Position numbers and translations under genes: made by a program. Positions 20,922 to 31,199 of a DNA stretch of 64,000 nt are shown piece by piece; within the stretch, counting starts at the first letter, position 1; each line of letters begins with the position of its first letter. Location: contig CM076847.1 of the NCBI GenBank assembly GCA_039519185.1, forward strand, positions 55,497,708 to 55,561,707, written 5' to 3'. This DNA is from Astragalus membranaceus. Taxonomy: Eukaryota > Streptophyta > Magnoliopsida > Fabales > Fabaceae. The notes beneath the pieces were generated by a model. That model was not told the origin of the DNA, ran no database searches, and saw only the letters and a list, made by a program, of their open reading frames with translations.

Positions 20922-23900
20922 ATGGCAGGACGGAACGACGCTGCACTTGCTGCTGCTTTGCAGGCTACAGCTGGGGTTGTGGGCAACATGCCAGGTGCTG
21001 GTGATGCTGGGACGCGCAGTTTGGCTACGTTCCAGCGAGAGAACCCTCCTACTTTTGAAGGCGGGTATAACCCTGATGGTGCCCTCGAGTGGCTGAGAGA
21101 GATGGAGCGGATCTTCCGCGTTATGGATTGCCCTCGAGTGGTTCGTTATGGTACACACATGTTGAAGAGAGGGGCTGATGACTGGTGGATGGAGGCTAGG
21201 CAGAGGTTGATGGTCGCCAATGAGGAGATTACTTGGGCTGTGTTCCAGAGAGAGTTCAGGAGGAAATACTATCCGGAAGATGTCCGCGGAAAGAAAGAGG
21301 TTGAGTTTCTGAGGCTTGAGCAAGGTAACATGTCGGTAACTGAATATGCTGCAAAATTTACTGAGCTGTCTAAGTTTTATCCGCACTATGATGGAGAGGG
21401 TGCTGAGTTCTCCAAATGCATAAAGTTTGAAAACGGGTTTCGTGCCGACATTAAGAAAGCCATAGGGTATCAACAAGTTCGTGTGTTCTCCTTGTTGGTT
21501 GATAGCTGCAGGATTTTTGAGGAGGACAGTAATGCCTTCTCCAGAGTTATGAAAGAAAAGCAAAAGAACTTCTCGAGTCGTGGTAAGCCATATGAGGTGC
21601 CTGCTGGTAAGGGCAAAGGGAAGTTTGTTGGTGGGTCTAAGCGAAGTGGGGGAGATGCTGCAGCCAGTATTACTTGTTACACGTGTGGGAGAGCAGGTCA
21701 TAAGAGTCCAGATTGCCCAAGCGGGGATAAGAAGAGATGTTATCGGTGTGGGAAAGAGGGGCACAAATCTTCCAGCTGTGATAAGAAGGAGGTGGTATGC
21801 TTTAATTGTGGGGAGGGTGGTCACATCAGTACACAGTGCTCAAAACCCAAGAAGGAGAAGTCTTTTGGGAAAGTGTTCGCTCTGGCTGGGTCTGATGTGG
21901 TGAATGAAATTCGAGGTACGTGCTATATCAATAATTTTCCTCTTATTGCTATGGTTGATACTGGTGCTACCCATAGTTTTATTACTGCCGCATGTGTTGA
22001 GAAACTAAGTATTGTCTTATCTGATATGTTGAGAGAGATGGTTATCGATACTCCAGCTAAGGGTTCGGTAACTACCTCTGTTGTTTGTGCCAAATGTCCT
22101 GTATCTATATATGGTAGAGAATTTTTAGTTGATTTGATTTGTTTGCCGCTGAGTGGAATGGATGTCATTCTGGGTATGGACTGGTTAGTTGATAATCATG
22201 TACATATCAACTGTCGCGAAAGGTCCCTGAGTTTCGCTTCGCCGGAAGAGAAGTCTAGTTTGCTATCTGCGGGTCAGCTGCATAGGGTGATGAGAGAAGA
22301 GGTTCAGCTGTTTTCTCTGTTAGCGTCGTTGTCTGCTGAGAGCCAAGCGAAGATTGATGAGTTGCAGGTGGTGCGTGAGTTTTCCGAGGTGTTCCCTGAC
22401 GAGATTCCGGATATACCACCAGAGAGAGAGGTGGAGTTTACTATTGATCTGATTCCTGGCACTAAGCCTTTGTCCATGGCACCATATAGAATGTCTGCGT
22501 CTAAGTTGGCAGAATTGAAGAAGCAACTTGAGGATTTGTTAGAGAGGAAGTTTGTAAGACCGAGTGTCTCGCCGTGGGGAGCTCCAGTGTTGCTAGTGAA
22601 AAAGAAAGATGGTAGTATGAGGTTGTGTGTAGACTATCGTCAATTGAATAAAGTTACAATCAAGAACAAGTATCCGTTACCGAGGATTGATGACTTGATG
22701 GATCAGTTGGTGGGTGCTAAAGTATTCAGCAAGATTGACTTAAGGTCTGGTTATCATCAGATCAAGGTAAAAGATGAAGACATCCAGAAGACGGCGTTTA
22801 GGACAAGATATGGGCACTATGAGTATTCCGTAATGCCTTTCGGTGTGACTAATGCGCCGGGGGTATTCATGGGGTACATGAACCAAATCTTTCGCGAGTA
22901 TCTGGACAAGTTTGTGGTGGTTTTCATTGATGATATTCTAATTTATTCTAAGTCAGAAGAGGAGCATGCGGAACATCTGAGGTTGGTGTTGGAAATTCTG
23001 AGGGATCGAAAGTTATATGCGAAGTTGTCCAAGTGTGAGTTTTGGTTGAAGGAAGTCAGTTTTCTCGGTCATGTGATTTCTAGTGAGGGGATTGCGGTGG
23101 ATCCTTCTAAGGTTGATGCAGTGTTGCAGTGGGAGTCCCCGAAGTCAGTTACTGAGATAAGGAGTTTTCTGGGATTAGCGGGTTATTATAGAAGATTCAT
23201 TGAGGGGTTTTCGAAGTTGGCTCTGTCGTTGACCCAATTGACTTGCAAGGGTAAGGCTTTTGTTTGGGATGACCGATGTGAAGAGAGTTTCAATGAGTTG
23301 AAGAAGAGGTTGACTACGTCACCAGTGCTGACCCTGCCTAATCTGGTTGATCCGTTTGTGGTTTATTGTGATGCTTCCAAAATGGGTTTGGGTGGTGTGC
23401 TTATGCAGAATGGGAAAGTGGTCGCTTATGCGTCGAGACAGTTGAGAACTCATGAAAAGAATTACCCTACTCATGACTTAGAACTTGCTGCTGTGGTATT
23501 CGCGCTGAAAATCTGGAGACATTACTTGTATGGATCGAGATTTGAGGTGTTCAGTGATCACAAGGGCCTTCAGTATCTGTTCGATCAGAAAGAGTTGAAT
23601 ATGAGGCAGCGCCGGTGGTTAGAACAATTGAAAGATTATGATTTTGAATTGAGTTATCACCCGGGTAAAGCTAATGTGGTTGCAGATGCTTTGAGTCGGA
23701 AGACTTTGCATATGTCGGCATTGATGGCTAGAGAGCTTGAGTTAATTGAGCAATTCAGGGACATGAGTTTAGTTTGTGAAGTCACACCTCAGAGTGTCAG
23801 GTTGGGTATGCTGAAAATTGGCAACGATTTTATGGCTAGTATCCGGGAAGCGCAGAAGTTAGACGTGAAATTGGTTGATCTGATGGGTGGGATTGATCAG

Positions 23901-24700
23901 TCTGAGAATAAGGACTTCGAGATAGATGCGCAGAATGTATTGAGATATCGTGGAAGAATTTGTGTTCCCGAAGATGAGGAAATGAGAAAGGCGATTCTCG
24001 AGGAAGGCCACAGAAGTAAGTTGAGTATCCATCCTGGAGCGACAAAGATGTATCAAGATCTGAAAAAGATGTTCTGGTGGCCTGGGTTGAAGCGCGACGT
24101 GGCGCAGTTTGTGTATTCGTGTTTGACCTGTCAGAAATCGAAAGTCGAGCATCAGAAGCCTGTGGGGATGATGCAACCGTTGAATGTTCCAGAGTGGAAG
24201 TGGGATAGTATTTCCATGGATTTCGTGACTGGGTTACCCAATACGGTGAGAGGACATGATTCGATTTGGGTGGTTGTGGACAGATTGACGAAATCTGCTC
24301 ATTTCATTCCTATCGGCATTAAGTATCCGGTGTCGAGACTGGCAGAGATCTATATTCAGGTGATTGTGAAGGTGCATGGCGTTCCTTTGTGCATTGTGTC
24401 GGATAGAGACCCAAGGTTCACTCCGGACTTTTGGAGTAGTTTGCAGAAGGAGTTGGGTTCGAAATTGAGGTTGAGTTCAGCTTATCATCCTCAGACTGAT
24501 GGGCAGACAGAGAGGACGATTCAATCGTTGGAAGATCTGTTGAGGTCATGTGTTCTAGAGCAGGGAGGTGCGTGGGATACTCATCTTCCATTGATCGAGT
24601 TTACCTACAACAACAGTTATCATTCCAGTATCGGGATGGCGTCGTTTGAGGTGTTGTATGGTCGGAGGTGTAGGACTCTGGTATGTTGGTATGAGACTGG
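20922..24700 (+). pseudogene. Element C gag-pol, 5' part, interrupted by E
   Basis: One open frame from the ATG at 20922 (MAGRNDAALAAALQ) for about 1260 codons. In order: gag core; three zinc knuckles from residue 252 on (CYTCGRAGHKSPDC, CYRCGKEGHKSSSC, CFNCGEGGHISTQC); protease with DTGATHSFIT (D346); reverse transcriptase with FIDDILIY (D670, D671); RNase H with YCDASKMGLGG; integrase with the zinc finger, D1100 in SMDF, SDRDPRF and QTDGQTERT. It has no internal stop. The E insertion at 24701 cuts the C-terminal integrase region; the frame then reads a few LTR codons and stops at 24719. The rest of the gene is at 33738 and is in phase with this part. The polyprotein would supply particle, copying and insertion functions. 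Confidence 0.93.
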
Positions 24701-25975
24701 TGTAACAGCCGCAAAATAATTAACCGAATTATTTGGATGTTAACCCAATTGAATTAATTTAGTACTTAACCGGTAAATTTATCGAGTGCTAAAATTATTT
24801 ATTTGTGGTCATCGGATCGTTAACCGGATAATACGGACCAAGGAATTTTTGGAATCGAAATAGGAGATTTCGATCGATATGGTAATTTGACCGCGTTACA
24901 ACAAATATATTAAATAAATATATATATGTATACGTGGGTGTGTGTGAGTGAAGAGAAGAGAGAATTAATTAAATTAAATAAATATAAGTGTGTGTGTGTT
25001 AATATGAAAGGAAAGAAATTAAAAGAATAGAAAGGAAAGAAGAGGGGAGGCGTGAAACAGAGAGAGGCCGAGGGGAGAAAAGAAAGAATGGAGAAAGTGA
25101 GAAAGGGAGGAAACGTAGAGGAAGAAGAGAAGAGGGAGAGAGAAGACCTCACCCAAACCTCAAGCTTCCTTCACCAAAAATGTTCCCCACATCCTTCTCT
25201 TCATTTTGACACCAAGATCTTCATCATCCATTCTTTATCCTCCATTTCACCATTTTCGAATTTGGAGAGGGAGGAGAAGAAATGTTGTGTTGTCTTCCTC
25301 ATCAAGTGTCCTAGAGGTTAGGGAAGTCGAATATGTGGTTGGTTGCTAGCTTGGAATGAAGAATCAAAGGTTTCAAGAGTTAGGGTTAGAGGAATCAAGA
25401 TTTTTGGGTTATGGATGAATAGTAAATTGGGGGTTGAAGAAGATGAATAGTGCATTTTGGAGGTCTCGGGATTGAGCGGAAAGATTGAAAGCGGTTGCGG
25501 ACGTCGCCGGAGCGTGGAATGGATTCGGGGAACGTTCGTGTGGTTACTCGGTGATTTCGAGGTCTCGGAGTCGGTTCACGCTTCAAGGGTGAGTTCTACT
25601 CACGTTTAGGATTTTTATGTTTCGAATTATTAATTAACTGTTTTATCGCTTTCGCTGGACTGGAATATTTCTGGATATTGTCTGTTTCGGATTAGGAATC
25701 GATCGGAGCGAGTCTCGAGTTGTGTCGCGTTGAAATGGAATTTTCGGTGATTTGATTTCGAAAGATTTTGACTTAAAAACCGTTAATTGGGAAATATGTC
25801 GCGTTTTGATAAAATCCGTTTTGAATGAGTTTTTGATTGACTTGAATGATTGCGTGACTTTGATTGAAACTGTTTTTATGGTTGTTAAATCTGTTTTTAA
25901 TCGGAACAAGAATCGGAATTGAGCGGAATAGCGAATTTCGCAAGAAAACGGAAAACCTGCACTTTTCTGCAGAGG

Positions 25976-26092
25976 GTCGCGTCGCGACCCGTTCTCATCG
26001 CGTCGCGACCAGGCCCAGTTTTGTCACGCAAAATGTTTCTGTCGTTTTTCGCGTCGCGACGGTAGCAGTTCGCGTCGCGACGGTTTGCAGAT
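25976..26092 (+). repeat. GC-rich palindromic word cluster in E 5' LTR
   Basis: Four CGCGTCGCGAC words at about 25978, 25999, 26050 and 26070; the core TCGCGTCGCGA reads almost the same on both strands. The 3' LTR copy is at 32475-32591 and the H copy at 994-1082. Confidence 0.75.
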
Positions 26093-26390
26093 TTTCAACA
26101 GTTTTTCACTGATTTTGTTTTCGCAATAACTTTTGATCCGGGAACCCGATTGAGGTGTTCTAAGATGCGTTGGAAAGCTTATTCAGAGGCCTAACTGAAT
26201 ATTCTATTTTTAAGGCAAAATGAACTGTTTTTCATATTGAAAATTGTGTCGAAAAGCGGTCAACTAGAGTGCGAGTGTGAACTTGGATTTTATAAAACGT
26301 GGAATTAAAGTGTTTCATTGATTGTCTGATTTGATGGACCGTGGGTTCATAGTTCTGTAGATATATATATATATATATTATATCGAGTTT

Positions 26391-26446
26391 GGGTGACGAC
26401 CCATGTTGACATACTAGGCGGGGCAGTCATGATCCCTTACCCTAGG
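26391..26446 (+). promoter_or_regulatory. Conserved LTR module GGGTGACGACCC ... CCTAGG (E 5' copy)
   Basis: GGGTGACGACCC (arms GGGT and ACCC), then CATACTAGG, GGGGCAGTCATGA and CCTAGG, right after an AT microsatellite that could act as a TATA region. The 3' LTR copy is 32886-32941. Confidence 0.6.
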
Positions 26447-26483
26447 CTCCGTGCCATTAGGAAACACTATTGGTAAGGGGGTT

Positions 26484-26793
26484 CACCGGGTTTGGAAGCG
26501 GTTACGCAGTCGGTGTTATGCCAAATTGTTTGTTGTACGATTCACCGGGTTTGGAAGCGGTTACGCAGTCGGTGTCGTACTGAGTCACAACAGGTTCACC
26601 GGGTTTGGAAGCGGTAACGCAGTCGGTGATCTGTTGAATTGTTTGTTGTGCGGTTCACCGGGTTTGGAAGCGGTCACGCAGTCGGTGCCGTACTTTGTTT
26701 GTTGTGCGGTCCACCGGGAGTTAGCAGTCATGCAGTCGGTGTCGCACTGAGTTATAGCAGATTCCCCGGGAGTTAGCGGTCACGCAGTCGGTG
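26484..26793 (+). repeat. Array of six hairpin-capable units in E 5' LTR
   Basis: Units start at 26484, 26543, 26597, 26656, 26712 and 26764, 52-59 bases apart. The first five begin CACCG and end CGGTG, so each can fold into a short stem. Four have the interior GGTTTGGAAGCGG and two a shorter GGGAGTTAGC interior. The 3' LTR copy is 32979-33288. Confidence 0.8.
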
Positions 26794-27244
26794 CCGTGTT
26801 GAGTTAAAAATGTTTTCTTTTAAAACTGAACCGAGAGTGTTAGTAGGGGTTTCGGTAGAACTCACTGAGATTGTATCTCACTGTTTAAATGTTGTTGTTT
26901 TACAGAGACACAGGGACAGCGGAAATCCAAGAGGCACGAGTAGGTTGAGCTCGGACTGGTTGTTGATAGCCTAGCTTTATGTTTAAGCTTATTTCCCTTT
27001 TGTTGTCTGTACACTACAACTCTATGTATTAATGTTAAGTATTTATTTCCGCTTTCTTGTACGATATTGAACACTGTATTTCACTGATGGTTTATGGTCT
27101 TATTTATGTTTAAGACTGTTCTATTGTTATTCAGTGAAATTTTATAGTGGTGTTCAGTATTTAAACAGGAAATATATCTCTGATTATTTTACGATGGTAC
27201 ACTTGGGTATTTTTTACTTGATAAAAATACCGGGGTGTTACAGT

Positions 27245-27256
27245 TGGTATCAGAGC
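27245..27256 (+). other. Primer binding site of element E
   Basis: TGGTATCAGAGC, two bases after the 5' LTR, complementary to initiator tRNA-Met. It is intact although the coding region is not, as expected if the element still copies in trans. Confidence 0.95.
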
Positions 27257-27379
27257 AGTTCGACCTAGTCGGACTTAGTTTAGGGTTGAGTCGATTCCTT
27301 GTTAGTCCTTTTTGTAATTACACTTGTGATGCTAAGAGACATTGGGCCCTGATCAACTTAATACTTAGTGCATCATAAG

Positions 27380-28440
27380 CGGAATTATGATAGGATGATC
27401 AAGACGCAGTCCTCGACCAAAACCGGAATCTTCAACCAGTGCATCCTCAGGAAAGGTGACATGGCGGTGGAAGAATACACCGCTAAGTTTGAGAAGTTGT
27501 CTCGGTTTTACCAAGTGGTGAAGTAAGCTTCGGATGACGAACGGAGAATGCAGAAGTATAAGACGGGCATAAGTGCTTTTATGATTTATGGTCTCAGTTC
27601 TTATACTGCTACCAATTATGTTGCCTTAGTGCAATCAACCTATGTCGCCGAGGATGATCTCATAGGAAATATGGGAAAGGAAAGGAAGGTAGTTGAATTA
27701 TCAACTCCGAATGAAAAGTCCTAAGATAAATTCATCAAAGGAAAAGCTGATGCAATTCTTTGATTCTTCAAAGGTCAGAAGATGTTCTAACGGTGGAAAG
27801 CCTCACAGCGGTAATTGCAAGCAAAGATTTAATCGATGCTATTATGGAAATGCAGAGGGTCACTATGGTAAAGAGTGCCCCGTAAGGAAGAGTTGCAAGG
27901 AGTTACAAGCAGCTCTAAGGCAAGGACGAGTCAACATTCTGGATGTTTAGGCAGTTACAACTGCAGACAATCTACTGAGGGGTATGGGATCAGTTTTCAA
28001 TAACTCGATCAGTATGTTATAAGATTCGGGTGCAACCTATTTGCTGTATATCCCGATCGCGTGTAAACCGGTTGAGATTAACCTTATCTCCGCTATCCGA
28101 GCTGATAACCATCTTAACTGCGGCTAAGGGTCGTGTCCAGACCCAATCTTTGTGTCAGAATAGTCTACGTGATATAGGAGACGGAAATTCCGTAGAAGTA
28201 TTATTTGTTTGCCTATGAGAAGTGAGGACACCATTTTGGGTATGAATTGGATGACTTCAAATCATGTTGCAATCGAATGTGTTAATCAAATATCAGCTTC
28301 GCTTCAGTGTCAGTTGAATTGTCTAGGACAAATTCTGAAGCGGTTACCTAGTTCACCTTAGACGGTCAATCTTCATTCCAAGGTGCGGGAGTACATGTTA
28401 GTATGTTATCTGCATCCGCTGAAACTAGTTTAGATTTGGC
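27380..28440 (+). pseudogene. Element E gag and protease remnants
   Basis: Gag pieces read in changing frames: a core part with AKFEKLSRFY near 27480-27515 and a zinc-knuckle region in the open frame 27693-27950. There CYYGNAEGHYGKEC has glycine in place of the second zinc cysteine. A protease remnant follows near 28020-28260 (SGATYLL, then LGMNWM-like bases at 28236-28252). Stops occur every 50-150 bases. Nothing here can make a working product. Confidence 0.8.
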
Positions 28441-30115
28441 AAACGTTCAGGTCGTGAATGACTTTCGGGATGTTTTCACGATGAAGTTTCTTCTGAACCT
28501 CCAGAGCGAGAGGTAGAGTTTTCTATAGAATTGATTTCGGTACAGGATCAATATCTACTGTTTCTTATTGAAGGTTTCTTCCGAGTTAAAGGAAATGGAG
28601 TCTCAACTGGAAGAGTCGATATTAAAGAAATTTATTCGACTGAGTGCTTTTCTAGGGAGTGCTCTGGTGTGGTTAGTCAAAAAGGAAAAATGGTAGCATG
28701 AGATTGTGCATTAATTATCGACAACTCAACAAAGTGACGATCAAGAACAAATATCCTTTTCTAAGGATACACGAATTGCTGGATCAACTTCGAGGTGCTG
28801 CAGTGTTTCTAAAATTAATCTGAAGTCAGGATATCATCAAGTGAAAGTTAGAGCCTTAGATATTCCGAAGACAGCTTTCCGTACTAGGTATGGACATTAC
28901 AAGTTAGTAGTGATGCCTTTCGGTTTGACTAACGCTCCGGCGGTATTCGTGGATTTCAGGAACCGAGTTTTTCGTTCGTATTAGGATCAGTTTGAAGTCG
29001 TTTTCATCGATGATATCTTGATGTGCTCGAAGACCATTGAGGAGCATGTCCAACATCTCCTCATTGTTCTGAGTGTACTCCGAGAAAAAGAAGTTGTACG
29101 CAAAGCCTTCGAAATATGATTTCTGGATGCCTGAGGTAAAGTCTTTGGGACATGTGATTTCCCAAGTCGGGAGTGTCTGTAGATCCCGGTAAGAAGGTAG
29201 CGGTGTTGAATGGGAGTGACCAACATCAGTCGCAGAGATCGAAAGTTTCTAAGTATAGCCGATTACTACAGGAAGTTTATCGAAGGATTCTCACAATTGG
29301 TTCTTCCACTTACTCGGTTAACTCGTAAGGGTCAACCTTTTACGCGGGATGCCGATTGTGAAGAATGTTTTCAAGATTTAAAGGTTCGGTTGACTTCTGC
29401 TCCAATCCATATTCTTCCAGACCCGTCTTTGTAATTCCAAATTACAGCGATGCTTCTGGGAAGGGTTTAGGATGTGTTCTTGTGCAGAATCAACAAGAGG
29501 TAGCTTATGCGTCCAGACAATTAAGGTCTTATGAGAAGAGTTATCCGACTCATGATTATGAGTTGGCAGCTATTGTGTGTGCACTGAAGATTTAGAGACA
29601 TTACCTGTATGGGTCTCGTTTCGATGTCTTTAGTGATCACAATAGTTTAAAGGTATCGGTTTGATCAGAAGGAACTGAATAGTAGGTAGAGAAGTGTGTT
29701 GAGTTTCAGGAGGATTATAAATTCGTGTCGATGTAGCATTCAAGAGAGGCTAGTGTTGTAACTGATGCACTGAGTAGGGAATCCATCCACATGACCGAGT
29801 TTATGATGCATAAGATGGAATTATCAGAGTCTTTCAGAGACTTAAATCTGAATTCAAGATCAAGGAGAAACCGGTTAGTGTTGAGCCATATGAGGATCTC
29901 TAGTTCCCTAAGGGATTCTATACGTTTAGCACAGGGAGTTGATGTGAAGCTGCAATCACAAAGGTATTTCCAGATTTTACCATGGATAGTGATGGAGTCA
30001 GTTGTTCCAACGGTAGGATCTGTACGCCCGATGATGAGAAAAATAGAAGGCAAGTGTTAGAGGAAGTACACCGAAGTTTATATTCTGTTCCAGGGTGTAC
30101 AGAAATGTAAAGCAG
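28440..30115 (+). pseudogene. Element E reverse transcriptase, RNase H and integrase N-terminal remnants
   Basis: Reverse transcriptase pieces include YRQLNKVTIKNKY (28710-28755), RTRYGHY and VMPFGLTNAP (28880-28945) and FIDDILM (29000-29025), split by frameshifts. RNase H reads YSDASGKGLGCVLVQNQQ in the open frame 29365-29595, then a stop. A linker (open 29791-30060) follows and the match to pol ends near 30115, inside the integrase histidine-cysteine region (EEVHRSLYSVPG). The integrase catalytic core and chromodomain are absent. It resembles element B pol more than C or D pol. Confidence 0.85.
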
Positions 30116-31199
30116 ATGTATGAGTGGCAAGGTATTAGTTTGTTAACCTCTCCTTTGTGAAGGTTAACAAGGAGATAGTATTATGTGATTCCGTTTGACA
30201 AGTCAAACGTGAATTCGAATATGAAAATGAGTTGACGGTTGACTGTTTTACACGTTGCGAATAACCATCAAAGGATTAATTGATGGATCTGCTGCAAGGG
30301 ACTGGAATTTCCGAAGTGAAGCTTGACGTGCGGTGTGGTAGTTTTGAAAAATCGTTTTTGTGAAAACCCGTATGCTAAAGTTAATTTTGGGAACGAGTTA
30401 AGAGGCTAATAGAATATAATTGAGGAGGAAAATCCCAGGAGGATTACTTAGGTTGAGGGGAAGCTCTCAACGCTATTGAATAATTCGGAAAGGAGCTCTG
30501 AGTTCTGTTTGATAGTTGTTTGCAGAACAACTGAGGTGATTTTCATTGCGTTCAATTGATTTGATGTCCCCGTGGTTTATTTCTACGTTTAAGATAAACG
30601 TTTCTGGTAAATCCTTATTTCATCTTCCTTCGATGAGTTTTACCTCGAAGACTTGGAAGCGAGTCAAGAAATTTCACAAATGACTTTCCGTCACATTTGT
30701 CAATGTGTACGAGAACCGTTAAGGATATTAGAAGATTTGTTGAGAAAGTGTTTACACCTTTCGAGGAAATCGTGTTTGTTTTTACCTCTGCCGAGGAGTG
30801 CCAGTTGTGGATCTCATATTCAACATATATTCTATCAAGTGTCTTGTATTAGACCATTTGATTTAGATCAATCGAAGTTGGGGAGCAAGCGAGGATAATT
30901 AGAATGAAGCTTCAGAAGTGGTTTCAAATGCGGTGCCGAGCTTATGTAGGCGAAAGAAGAGTTTCTCGTGTCGATTCGTAGTAAGAGAGTTCGGAATGTA
31001 ATCTTAGAAACGTTCTGGGGTAGTAGTAGATCATACCTGGAGATTGATGTGCCAACTTGGGAAGGTTTTCTACCCTAATTTCGTTAGTTCGAGATTGTTT
31101 TCAGCAACTTAAGACCCTTCTGAGAATGTCGATCCTCGGTTAGTCGGATGAAAGACTTAGCGAAATTTTGAGGACAAAATTCTTTTAAGTTGGGGAGAA
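30116..31199 (+). other. Element E non-coding 3' module and polypurine tract
   Basis: No pol similarity is visible for 1.08 kb. A GTTAACC...GGTTAAC inverted pair (about 30141-30169) and TTTGACAAGTCAAA (about 30199-30212) match the tail of element X near 16470-16535. It ends with TTTTGAGGACAAAATTC and the polypurine tract AAGTTGGGGAGAA (31187-31199). The likely integrase-to-tail junction is near 30115-30140. Confidence 0.65.

Larger units (their letters stand above)
24701..27242 (+). mobile_element. Element E 5' LTR
   Basis: 2542 bp, TGTAACAGCC to GGGTGTTACA. Notable parts: a purine-rich block (about 24950-25145), CGTCGCGACG words (25976-26092) followed by ATAACTTTTGA, an AT microsatellite (about 26361-26379), the GGGTGACGACCC module (26391-26446), the hairpin-unit array (26484-26793) and a GAGATTGTATCTCAC segment (about 26868-26882), itself partly palindromic. 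Confidence 0.95.

Noticed and set aside
24910..25321. Open frames at the purine/pyrimidine-rich block of the E LTR
   Set aside because: Identical in both LTRs, low complexity (Ser/Phe/Leu or Glu/Arg), and no family match.
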